From NCBI RefSeq assembly GCF_001612765.1, contig NZ_BDBB01000054.1, positions 1 through 44,754 on the forward strand: a DNA stretch of 44,754 nucleotides. The letters are read 5' to 3'. The notes beneath the pieces are model-generated. The model was not told where the DNA came from. It saw nothing but the letters and a program-made list of their open reading frames with translations, and did no database searches. This stretch comes from Nocardia arthritidis NBRC 100137. Its GTDB lineage: Bacteria; Actinomycetota; Actinomycetes; Mycobacteriales; Mycobacteriaceae. The translations under genes and the position numbers were made by a program. Shown one piece after another: positions 24,547 to 31,632 of this stretch. Positions within the stretch are counted from its first letter, which is position 1; every line of letters begins with the position of its first letter.

Positions 24547-24589
24547 CCGGGGGGCGTCGAATCCTGACCCGCCGCCTGACGCCCCCCGG
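24547..24589. promoter_or_regulatory. Long inverted repeat upstream of the coiled-coil gene
   Basis: CCGGGGGGCGTC and GACGCCCCCCGG are perfect 12-base arms separated by 19 bases. The right side lies upstream and the left side 16 bases from the coiled-coil ATG. It may be a leader hairpin, or an operator between the two divergent genes. Confidence 0.5.
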
Positions 24590-24606
24590 TGTTTCCCATC
24601 CTCTAA

Positions 24607-24632
24607 AACCTAGGGCCGGGGTTGTCCTAGGT
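24607..24632 (+). promoter_or_regulatory. Paired CCTAGG half-sites before the epoxide hydrolase
   Basis: AACCTAGG (24607-24614) and CCTAGGT (24626-24632) lie 20-45 bases before the start codon. The same half-site AACCTAGG forms the operator of the TetR gene 5 kb away. In my reading, CCTAGG occurs only in these two promoters in the window. Confidence 0.5.
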
Positions 24633-24651
24633 AGGTCGTAGTTTGATTCTC

Positions 24652-25794
24652 ATGAGCACAGAGATCACCCCCTTCCGGATCGACGTCCCCCAAGAGCAGC
24701 TCGACGACTTGAATCGGCGGCTCGACGCCACCCGCTGGACCGACGACGATCCCGAGGCGGGGTGGGCGCAGGGCATCCCGCTGGACTACACCAGAGAACT
24801 GGTCGGCTATTGGCGCAGCACCTACGATTGGCGCGCCCAGGAGGCCCGGCTCAACACCTTCCCCCAGTTCCGTACCGAGATCGACGGCCACGACGTGCAC
24901 TTCCTCCACGTCCGCTCGCCCGAACCCGACGCTCTGCCGCTGGTGCTCACACACGGATGGCCCGGATCTATCGTGGAATTCCTCGAGGTGATCGGGCCGC
25001 TGACCGACCCGGTGGCGCACGGCGGCAACGCGCAGGACGCGTTCCACGTCGTCGTGCCGACCATCCCCGGGTACGGGTTCTCCGGGCCCGCGGTCGGTTG
25101 GTCGACCGCGCGGGCCGCGCGGGCATGGGCGGAGCTGATGCGCCGCCTCGGCTACGACCGCTACGGCGCACACGGCGAAGACACCGGTGCCGCGATCTCC
25201 CGGCAGCTGGCGGTGATCGACGCCGAGCACCTGGTCGCGGTGCATCTGACGATGATCGCCTCCGCCACTGTCACCGCCGAGACCGCCGACCCCGACAACC
25301 CAGCCGAACAGCGAGCCGTCGAACTGGCTCGCCGCGCTCAGTACGAACTCGGCGCCTACGCGATGCTGCAGGCCAGTCGCCCCCAAACGCTGTCCTACGC
25401 GCTCGCCGACTCACCGGTGGGGCAATTGGCCTGGATCGTCGAGCGATTCAAGGACTGGACCGACTCCACCGACGCACCCGAGGACGCCGTCGACCGTGAC
25501 GCGATGCTGACCAACGTCATGATCTACTGGCTCAACGCCACCGCGGGCTCGTCGGCGCGCTACTACTACGAAGGCGCCGCCACCTGGGGAGTGCCCGAAC
25601 CCGAGACCGATGTGCCGGTCGCCGTGGCAGTCATGCCGCACGACCTCGGCATCCCGGTCCGCCGCATCGCCGAACGAAATCACAACATCGTGCGCTGGAC
25701 CGAATTCGAGCGTGGCGGCCACTTCGCCGCCATGGAAGAACCCGACCTCATCGTCGACGACCTGCGCGCGACGTTCCGCGCATACCGCAAATAG
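24652..25794 (+). CDS. Epoxide hydrolase (EHN domain, alpha/beta-hydrolase)
   Basis: The protein has 380 residues from ATG 24652; an ATG nine bases earlier is possible. The N-terminal EHN domain (about 5-115) reads FRIDVPQEQLDDLNRRLDATRW. The oxyanion motif is HGWPGS (101-106). The nucleophile Asp177 lies in AHGEDTGAAIS, where microsomal-type enzymes have GGDWG. The catalytic His357 is in RGGHFAAMEEPD. It hydrolyses epoxides through an alkyl-enzyme ester. There is no N-terminal membrane anchor, so it is a soluble bacterial form. The CCTAGG pair in its promoter suggests it may respond to the nearby TetR. Confidence 0.88.
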   Translation: MSTEITPFRIDVPQEQLDDLNRRLDATRWTDDDPEAGWAQGIPLDYTRELVGYWRSTYDWRAQEARLNTFPQFRTEIDGHDVHFLHVRSPEPDALPLVLTHGWPGSIVEFLEVIGPLTDPVAHGGNAQDAFHVVVPTIPGYGFSGPAVGWSTARAARAWAELMRRLGYDRYGAHGEDTGAAISRQLAVIDAEHLVAVHLTMIASATVTAETADPDNPAEQRAVELARRAQYELGAYAMLQASRPQTLSYALADSPVGQLAWIVERFKDWTDSTDAPEDAVDRDAMLTNVMIYWLNATAGSSARYYYEGAATWGVPEPETDVPVAVAVMPHDLGIPVRRIAERNHNIVRWTEFERGGHFAAMEEPDLIVDDLRATFRAYRK

Positions 25795-25910
25795 ATACCG
25801 AGTCTCCGCCTTCCGCGGCGGCGCCCGTCTTGGTCGTGTGCGAAATCTCTCAGCAGAGGCTGCTCGATCGGCCCGACCACTGACGCGATGGCTCTTTCGG
25901 CAGCCCACAT

Positions 25911-25947
25911 CCTGACCCCCGATAAGTGAACCTTATCGGGTGTCAGG
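25911..25947 (+). terminator. Long hairpin after the epoxide hydrolase
   Basis: CCTGACCCCCGATAAG pairs with CTTATCGGGTGTCAGG with one mismatch across a 5-base loop. It lies 117 bases after the stop. Likeness between the two strands continues loosely outward (TCAGGATG), so an old transposon-end junction cannot be excluded. The Tn3-family relic begins about 50-100 bases to the right. Confidence 0.55.
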
Positions 25948-26000
25948 ATGCGCGCCGCACCCCCATCAGCCGGCATTAAATATGTTTCGTAGCGTTTGAT

Positions 26001-26690
26001 GTGACGAAACGAAATTACAACGGAAAGTATCGAAAACTGGGTACCCCCGGACTGTGGCCGGCTCGGTCGGCGCGCCGAATTTGCCGCCTGGTCGACAAAC
26101 CTGCCGACCCTGCCCGTGCACTGGCCGCGCTCACCGGCGAGTGGCAGGAGGCGGTCGGCGAACTCGAGCAGATGCTCGCCACCGGTGACGGGCTGGTGCG
26201 CCTGGATGAGGACGGTGATCTGGTGATCTCACCGCTGCCCGCCGAAGACATCCCGACCGAGGCCATCGCGTCGAAGGCCGAGCTGACCGACATGCTGCCG
26301 CTCGTGTCGCTGCTGATCGAGCTCGACAAACGCACCGGATACCTGGACTGCTTCACCCACGCGGACGGCAAACATGCCCGCAGCCCGGAGCTGAAACGCA
26401 ACCTCATCGCGGTGCTGCCGGCCTCGTCGACCAATCTGGGGTCGACCCGCATGTCTGAAGCGTCCGGGATCTCCTACGACATCCTGGCGTGGACGGAGGA
26501 ATGGTATGTGCGGGGGGAGACGCCGCGGGCGGCGAACCTGGCGCTCATCGGCTATCACCAAAGACTGCCGCTCACAGCGGCTTCGTCGGTGACCTCGTAC
26601 GGGAATTCGTTGGGGCGGGCGGGGTTTGGTAGGCCCACCGCTCTCGGCACACATGCGCGGTCGTCGCCAGCTGGACCATCGGGTTGCTGA
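26001..26690 (+). pseudogene. Tn3-family transposase (TnpA) internal fragment
   Basis: The frame from about 26055 to 26575 matches the middle of Tn3-type transposases: CRLVDKPADPARALAALTGEWQEA, LVISPLPAEDIPTE, SLLIELDKRTGYLDCFTHADGKHARSPELKRNL, NLGSTRMSEASGISYDILAWTEEWY and ANLALIGYHQRLPLTAA. Full proteins are about 970-1000 residues, so both ends are missing. The head (MTKRNYNGKY) and the tail after PLTAA are unrelated sequence. It cannot transpose by itself. Confidence 0.85.
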
Positions 26691-26699
26691 CTTGACCGG

Positions 26700-27563
26700 T
26701 CAGCTGGTGCGGCGGGCGGCCCAGGCCGTGCGTTCGGTGCGCAGGGCGAGGTCGTCGTGGCGCAGGATGCTGTGTGGGCTGCCGGTATCGAGCAGCCGGT
26801 CGAGCGCGGTGAGGTCCTCGGTTGAGATCGTGCCGGTATCGCCGTGGCGTAACCGCTGCAGAACGGCGAGCGCGTAGCGGCCGACGGCTGGAGTCCGCGA
26901 GCCCTCGATGTTGACGGTGAAAGTGCGCACACCTTCAACGGTGAATCCGGCAGAGGTCAGCATCGGACCCCAGTCGGCGCCACGGTGGGACACGTGCTCG
27001 GCGTGGAAGTGGGCGGTCGCGGCATGGCACCGCTCTTCGAGGCCGGGCCGATCGGCGGGCCCGGTCTCCGGCAGGAACCGCGGCAGTCCCGCCAGCTCGA
27101 CGACGGCGAACAGGCCGCCGGGCGCGAGTGCGTCGTGGACCTTGCCCAACGCTCGGACAGGGTCGGCCATGTGGTGCATCGAGGCCGAGGCCCAGACCAG
27201 GTCAGGCGTGCCGAGGTCGGGCCAGTCGGCAGCGTCGAGGTCGGCCGCAATGGTGTCCACACGCTCGAGTTCCCCGGTGGCGCAGGCCTTATCGCGTAGT
27301 CGACGGAGGTGTTCGACGGAGGAGTCGACCGCAGTGATATGCGCGTCAGGGAAGTGCGCGAGGAGGGTGAACGTGCCGGCGCCCGTGCCGGCGCCCAAGT
27401 CCACGATTGAGCGTGGCGCTGCCTGGACGGGCAGCCATGCCGCGATAGCGGTGGTGTACTCGGCGAGGAGTTCCGCATCCAGATCGAGGATCTCGACTTG
27501 GCCGTTGGAGTCCGCGACATGGGTGGTCGCGTGGTGGGTTCTGCTCGAATGTGTGTGGGCCAT
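26700..27563 (-). CDS. Class I SAM-dependent methyltransferase
   Basis: The protein has 287 residues from ATG 27561-27563. Motif I is IVDLGAGTGAGTFTLLAHFP and motif II is ITAVDSSVEHL. The motif-IV-like stretch is DLVWASASMHHMADPVRALGKVHDALAPGGLFAVVEL. The N-terminus is His-rich (MAHTHSSRTHHATTHVADS). The remaining C-terminal 110 residues are mostly helical, with no named domain. The substrate is unknown. It sits 104 bases downstream of the XRE regulator on the same strand, separated by a hairpin. In this context a small-molecule (possibly thiol) methyltransferase is plausible, but this is inference. Confidence 0.85.
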   Translation of the reverse strand: MAHTHSSRTHHATTHVADSNGQVEILDLDAELLAEYTTAIAAWLPVQAAPRSIVDLGAGTGAGTFTLLAHFPDAHITAVDSSVEHLRRLRDKACATGELERVDTIAADLDAADWPDLGTPDLVWASASMHHMADPVRALGKVHDALAPGGLFAVVELAGLPRFLPETGPADRPGLEERCHAATAHFHAEHVSHRGADWGPMLTSAGFTVEGVRTFTVNIEGSRTPAVGRYALAVLQRLRHGDTGTISTEDLTALDRLLDTGSPHSILRHDDLALRTERTAWAARRTS

Positions 27564-27638
27564 GTCCACCACGCTATGACGCCATGCGTAAATAGCAAGC
27601 AATCTCCCACTATGCGCAAGCATTGGGTTGTCGAGAGT

Positions 27639-27660
27639 GCCGCACACGCAAGTGTGCGGC
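27639..27660 (-). terminator. Hairpin with GCAA tetraloop after the XRE gene
   Basis: GCCGCACAC and GTGTGCGGC form a perfect 9-bp stem closed by a GCAA (GNRA-type) loop, seven bases after the XRE-cupin stop. It should limit readthrough into the methyltransferase gene. Confidence 0.65.
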
Positions 27661-27667
27661 TGCGCGA

Positions 27668-28276
27668 TCAGGTACAGGAGCCGTCGCCTGCGCGGTCCTC
27701 GCTTTGCCCTCCCTCGCTGTCGCGTTGGTGGCCTCGGCGGGCGTCGCGGTCGAAGATGCCGAGGATTTCGCACGGGCCGCCTTCTGTGCCGATGGCGTGC
27801 GGCAGCATGGTGGGGAACTCGGCAGCCTGGTTGGTCTCCACGCGGAACCGCCGGTGGCCCAGCATGAGGATCGCGGTGCCGGACAGGACGACAAGCCACT
27901 CCCGGCCGGGGTGCGCGCGCATGCGGGCGGGATTGTCCGGCGGAAGTTCGGTCATCCGCTGGCGCACGACGCTCATGCCCGGTTCGCCCTTGATCGACCA
28001 GCGCATGAGACCGTGCGCGGCGTCGATCATCGGACTGATGATGACATCGTCGGCGGCGGTCTCCACCAGCTGATCCAGCGTGGTGTCCAGCGCGCGGGCG
28101 AGGGTGACCAGCTGATCGAGCGCCAGCCGCCGCTGGCCGTTCTCGATGCGGGAGAGGCTGGACTGGCTCAGGTGCGCGCGGGTGGCTAGTTCTTCCAGGG
28201 ACCAGCCCTGCGCCACACGTAAGGCGCGGATGCGTTTGCGTACGAGGCTGTCCAATTCACCATCTTCTTGCGTCAT
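27668..28276 (-). CDS. XRE-family regulator with C-terminal cupin domain
   Basis: The protein has 202 residues from ATG 28274-28276. The N-terminal HTH is KRIRALRVAQGWSLEELATRAHLSQSSLSRIENGQRRLALDQLVTLARAL. The C-terminal cupin (about 85-180) includes HPGREWLVVLSGTAILMLGHRRFRV and FPTMLPHAI, a likely small-molecule or metal sensor. The last 20 residues are an Asp/Arg/Gln tail. There is no Shine-Dalgarno; a TACAAT -10 seven bases before the ATG fits a leaderless mRNA. It is divergent from the oxidoreductase and upstream of the methyltransferase, so it probably controls the cassette. Confidence 0.85.
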   Translation of the reverse strand: MTQEDGELDSLVRKRIRALRVAQGWSLEELATRAHLSQSSLSRIENGQRRLALDQLVTLARALDTTLDQLVETAADDVIISPMIDAAHGLMRWSIKGEPGMSVVRQRMTELPPDNPARMRAHPGREWLVVLSGTAILMLGHRRFRVETNQAAEFPTMLPHAIGTEGGPCEILGIFDRDARRGHQRDSEGGQSEDRAGDGSCT

Positions 28277-28283
28277 GGGCAAT

Positions 28284-28303
28284 ATTGTATGCCTTTGATG
28301 CAA
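28284..28303 (-). promoter_or_regulatory. Leaderless promoter and operator candidate of the XRE gene
   Basis: TACAAT (minus strand, 28289-28284) lies seven bases before the XRE ATG. TTGTAT (28285-28290) and ATGCAA (28298-28303) form an imperfect inverted repeat (5 of 6 matches) over the same spot, between the two divergent genes. A repressor bound here would cover the -10. Confidence 0.4.
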
Positions 28304-28369
28304 GGTGCGGTTATGGTCGCTCGCAGACGTCCAGAACAGCTGGACCAGGCGTGCATGAAGGGTAAAAGC

Positions 28370-29374
28370 ATGGCGGAGAACGCATTCACCTACGCATCCG
28401 ACACACTGCCCGACGAGACCATCGACGTCGTGGTGATCGGCGGGGGCGCCGCGGGCCTCAACGGTGCGCTGATGCTGGCCCGCTCCCGTCGTTCGGTCGT
28501 CGTTATCGACAGCGGCGACCCCCGCAACGCGCCCGCCGAAGCAATGCACGGCTTCCTCGTGCTCGACGGCACCCCACCCGCGCAGCTACTCGAGCGAGGT
28601 CGCCAGCAGGTGCGCCACTACGGCGGCCAGGTCGTGTACGCGACCGTGGCTTCCACCGCGCCGGCCGACCCGTCCGCCGACGGTGACCTGCGGTTCACCG
28701 TTGCCCTGACCGACGGCCGCACCCTGACCGCCCGCCGTGTGCTGGTGGCTACTGGACTGCGCGATGTGCTGCCCGACGTACCCGGCTTGGGGCAGCATTG
28801 GGGGCACAGCGTGGTGCACTGCCCGTACTGCCACGGCTGGGAGGTACGCGACGAGCCCATCGGCATCATCGCCACCGGACCAGGCTCGATCCATCACGCG
28901 CTGCTGTTCCGCCAGTTGACCGACGACCTGATCTATTTCACCGGCGACACCGACCTCGACGACGACACCCGCGCGCGCTTCGCCGCCCGCCACATCACGG
29001 TCGTCGACACCCCGGTGGCCGAGGTCGTCACCGCCGCCGACGGCACGCTCACCGGTGTCCGGTTGACCGACGGCCAGGTCGTTACCCGCCATGTCCTCGC
29101 CGTCGCCACCCACATGCGGGCCCGCACTGCGGGCCTGGAAGAACTCGAGTTGCCGATGGAGGACCTGCCCGACAACATGGGCCGCCGGTTCTCCTCCGGT
29201 ATGGCCGGAACCACCGACGTGCCCGGCGTGTGGCTGGCCGGCAATGCCACCGACCTGAGCGCCCAGGTCGGCGCATCCGCGGCGGCCGGTGCACTGGCCG
29301 GCGCCCACATCAACGCCGTGCTCGCCACCGCGGACACCGACGCGGCACTGGCCACGATGCGGGCCACCACCTGA
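28370..29374 (+). CDS. Thioredoxin-reductase-like FAD oxidoreductase with CPYC centre (dithiol-oxidase type)
   Basis: The protein has 334 residues from ATG 28370. The FAD motif is VVIGGGAAGLNGALMLARS. VLVATGLRDVLPDVPG leads to the redox pair Cys151-Cys154 (HCPYCHGWE). The final motif is GVWLAGNATDLSAQVGASAAAGALAGAHIN, where many TrxR have GD. HCPYCHGWE (not ATCDG as in classical TrxR) is the pattern of the GliT/HlmI-type dithiol oxidases and related uncharacterised reductases. It may therefore use oxygen to oxidise dithiols rather than reduce thioredoxin. The MFS exporter follows about 104 bases downstream. Confidence 0.8.
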   Translation: MAENAFTYASDTLPDETIDVVVIGGGAAGLNGALMLARSRRSVVVIDSGDPRNAPAEAMHGFLVLDGTPPAQLLERGRQQVRHYGGQVVYATVASTAPADPSADGDLRFTVALTDGRTLTARRVLVATGLRDVLPDVPGLGQHWGHSVVHCPYCHGWEVRDEPIGIIATGPGSIHHALLFRQLTDDLIYFTGDTDLDDDTRARFAARHITVVDTPVAEVVTAADGTLTGVRLTDGQVVTRHVLAVATHMRARTAGLEELELPMEDLPDNMGRRFSSGMAGTTDVPGVWLAGNATDLSAQVGASAAAGALAGAHINAVLATADTDAALATMRATT

Positions 29375-29477
29375 CGGATCGTCCCGCGAGCCCGCCCCGA
29401 GTCGATTTCCCCAGTCCCCCGGCGACCGGACGCTGCCCCGGCGCCGACTTCGGCATGCCCATTTTCGAGAGGAATCC

Positions 29478-31076
29478 ATGAGTACCAACCAACCCGCACA
29501 CGCGGTGCCCGCCACGAACGGTGGCGGTGTCACACCGGATGCCGGTCAGCTGCGCACCATCCTGATCGCGGTCTCGATTGCGCTGATGGCTGTCATCGCG
29601 TCGGTGGCCGGGCTCAATGTCGCCCAGACCCAGATGGCTGTCGAGTTCGGCGCCTCGCAGAACACCATTCTGTGGATCATCAACATCTACACCCTCACCC
29701 TGGCCGCCCTTCTGCTGCCACTCGGCGCCGTCGGCGACCGAATGGGCCGCAAACCCATGCTCGTCGCCGGTCTTGCCGTTTTCGGCGTCGCCAACGTCGT
29801 GGCGGGCCTTGCTCCGAACGCCGAGGTGATGCTCGGTGCGCGCGTGGCGGGTGGCATCGGCGCGGCCATGATCATGCCCATCACCCTTGCGGTGATCACC
29901 TCCACCTTCCCCGAAGAGCAGCGCGGCAAAGCGATCGGTGTGTGGACCGGCGTCGCCGGAGGCGGCGGCATCCTGGGCATGTTCCTGTCCGCACTGCTCG
30001 TCGACGTCGCCGACTGGCGCTGGCTGTTCGTCCTTCCCGCGGCTCTGGTCATCGCAGCCCTGGCCACGGCGCTCAAAGCCGTGCCGAACTCTCACGAGCA
30101 CTCCTCACATGCCTTCGACACCGTCGGGGCGCTGATCTCCGTCGTCGCCGTGGTCGGTCTCATCTTCGTCCTGCAAGAAGGCCCCGAACGAGGCTGGACC
30201 GCACCCGCGACACTGATCAGCCTCATCGTGGGCCTCATCGCCACCGTCGGATTCGTGGCATGGGAACTGCGACGCCGCGACGCGGCACTACTGGATGTCC
30301 GCCTCTTCGGTGAGCGCGGCCTGGCCGGCGGCTCGATCACGCTGCTGGTCGTCTTCGGTGTCCAAGCCGGCATCGCCGTGGTGCTGTTCCCGTTCTTCCA
30401 GGCGGTGCTCGGCTGGTCGGGCCTGCTGGCCACGCTGGCGCTGATGCCCATGGCCGTGGCGATGATGATGACCTCCGGCCTGGCCTCAAAGTCGGCCGAG
30501 CGCATCGGCTCCCGCACGACCATGGCGATCGGCATCGCAGTGGGCGGCGTCGGCCTGGCGCAAATGGCCGGGTTCGCCTCCGTCGACGGCGGCTACCTGT
30601 CCATCCTGCCCGGCATCCTCGCCATGGGAATCGGCATGGGCCTGGCGATGACTCCCTCTACTCAGGCCATCACCAGCTCTCTGCCACGAGAGAAGCAGGG
30701 TGTCGCCTCCGCTCTCAACGACGTCACCCGCGAATTCGGCACCGCACTCGGTGTCGCCCTACTCGGCGCCCTCGTGGCCACCGGCTACCGCAACGCCATC
30801 AACGGCAAGCTCGACGGCATCCCGCAGGACACCGCGAACACCGCACGCGAAGGCATCGCCAATGCCGTCAACGCCGCCGACGGTGCAGGCTCTCACGCAC
30901 AACAGCTGATCCAGGCTGCACAGCAATCCTTCGTCGACGGTTGGCAGCAGGCCATGTGGGTGGGCGTCGGCGTCATGGGTGCCCTGTTCCTCTACATCCT
31001 CACGGTCGGCCCGAAGAACACCCTCGCCTACCCAGCGCAGGATGCCGAAGCGCCCGAGCCCATCGCATCGCGCTGA
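29478..31076 (+). CDS. DHA2-family (14-TM) MFS drug exporter
   Basis: The protein has 532 residues; GAGAGGAATCC precedes ATG 29478. There are 14 hydrophobic segments. Motif A is GDRMGRKPMLVAGL after helix 2, and motif C is GGGGILGMFLSALLVD (helix 5), the antiporter motif of QacA/EmrB exporters. The second-half motif-A copy is weak (SKSAERIGSRTTMAIG). The loop GKLDGIPQDTANTAREGIANAVNAADG before the last helix is typical of DHA2. It should export a hydrophobic or cationic small molecule with proton entry; the substrate is unknown. Confidence 0.92.
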   Translation: MSTNQPAHAVPATNGGGVTPDAGQLRTILIAVSIALMAVIASVAGLNVAQTQMAVEFGASQNTILWIINIYTLTLAALLLPLGAVGDRMGRKPMLVAGLAVFGVANVVAGLAPNAEVMLGARVAGGIGAAMIMPITLAVITSTFPEEQRGKAIGVWTGVAGGGGILGMFLSALLVDVADWRWLFVLPAALVIAALATALKAVPNSHEHSSHAFDTVGALISVVAVVGLIFVLQEGPERGWTAPATLISLIVGLIATVGFVAWELRRRDAALLDVRLFGERGLAGGSITLLVVFGVQAGIAVVLFPFFQAVLGWSGLLATLALMPMAVAMMMTSGLASKSAERIGSRTTMAIGIAVGGVGLAQMAGFASVDGGYLSILPGILAMGIGMGLAMTPSTQAITSSLPREKQGVASALNDVTREFGTALGVALLGALVATGYRNAINGKLDGIPQDTANTAREGIANAVNAADGAGSHAQQLIQAAQQSFVDGWQQAMWVGVGVMGALFLYILTVGPKNTLAYPAQDAEAPEPIASR

Positions 31077-31149
31077 CCACGCAACAACCTACAGCCATCC
31101 CTCGGTTGACGTGCGGGCCCGGGCAACGCCAGCCCGGTACCTGAACCAC

Positions 31150-31359
31150 CTGCGCACCCGCGAGGGCATGGCCAAGGCCCGCGCGAAAGGCCGCCTCGAG
31201 GGCAAACAGCCGAAACTGCCTCTCGCAGCACGGAAAACGATCCACCGCCGCTACCACGACCCCGGCGACGACGCGAGCCTGGCCGACCTGGCCGAGGAAT
31301 ACAGCGTCGGCCGCTCCACCATCCACCGCATCATCAGCGGCACTGCGCCACGGACATAG
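31150..31359 (+). pseudogene. Serine resolvase (TnpR-type) C-terminal remnant
   Basis: In frame: TREGMAKARAKGRLEGKQPKL followed by an HTH, LADLAEEYSVGRSTIHRIISG. This is the end of the E-helix and the DNA-binding domain of Tn3-type serine recombinases. The catalytic N-terminal 120 residues with the active-site Ser are missing. It lies 74 bases after the MFS stop codon, on the same strand as the transposase fragment. Confidence 0.85.
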
Positions 31360-31632
31360 CGCCCACGGCGTTCATGTACCCGGTGCCCGGCATCCCCCGA
31401 ACCACTTGACATCGCGGCTGGTCAAGCCATTGTCGTTGTTTTCCGCACGATTACTACCGGAACCCCCACACCCAGGAACGACGCCGTGGTCATCACCACC
31501 ACAAGGAGATGAGCAGCGATGGATCTCGAGCCGGACCGGACTCTGCACACGATCACTCGACGTCTCTACGAGGTGGTGGCCCGGGCACCGCCATTTCTCG
31601 GTCGGTCGGCCCTCGAATCCGGCCGCTGTGCC
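31360..31632. other. Gap between the resolvase relic and the P-type ATPase 3' end
   Basis: It contains the inverted repeat CTTGAC (31405-31410)/GTCAAG (31421-31426) and an AAGGAG at about 31502-31507. An ATG 11 bases later opens MDLEPDRTLHTITRRLYEVVARAP, which then runs into the antisense of the ATPase gene. It looks like the truncated head of another gene, not a complete one. Confidence 0.3.

Larger units (their letters stand above)
26001..31359. mobile_element. Decayed Tn3-type unit with a four-gene cargo (proposed)
   Basis: A transposase fragment at the left and a serine-resolvase C-terminus at the right, both on the plus strand, enclose a methyltransferase, an XRE-cupin regulator, a CxxC oxidoreductase and an MFS exporter, all intact. 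I could not find the 38-bp terminal inverted repeats typical of the family, so the limits are those of the relics. Two unrelated relics is the alternative. Confidence 0.45.

Noticed and set aside
23482..24567. Plus-strand frame over the coiled-coil gene
   Set aside because: The Gly/Phe/Ala/Arg-rich sequence is the complement of Ala/Glu/Arg heptad codons. The minus strand has a Cys motif and a clean coiled coil.
25911..25947. Hairpin read as a Tn3 terminal inverted repeat junction
   Set aside because: No GGGG...TAAG 38-bp end and no matching copy near 31.4 kb. It fits a terminator of the epoxide hydrolase better.
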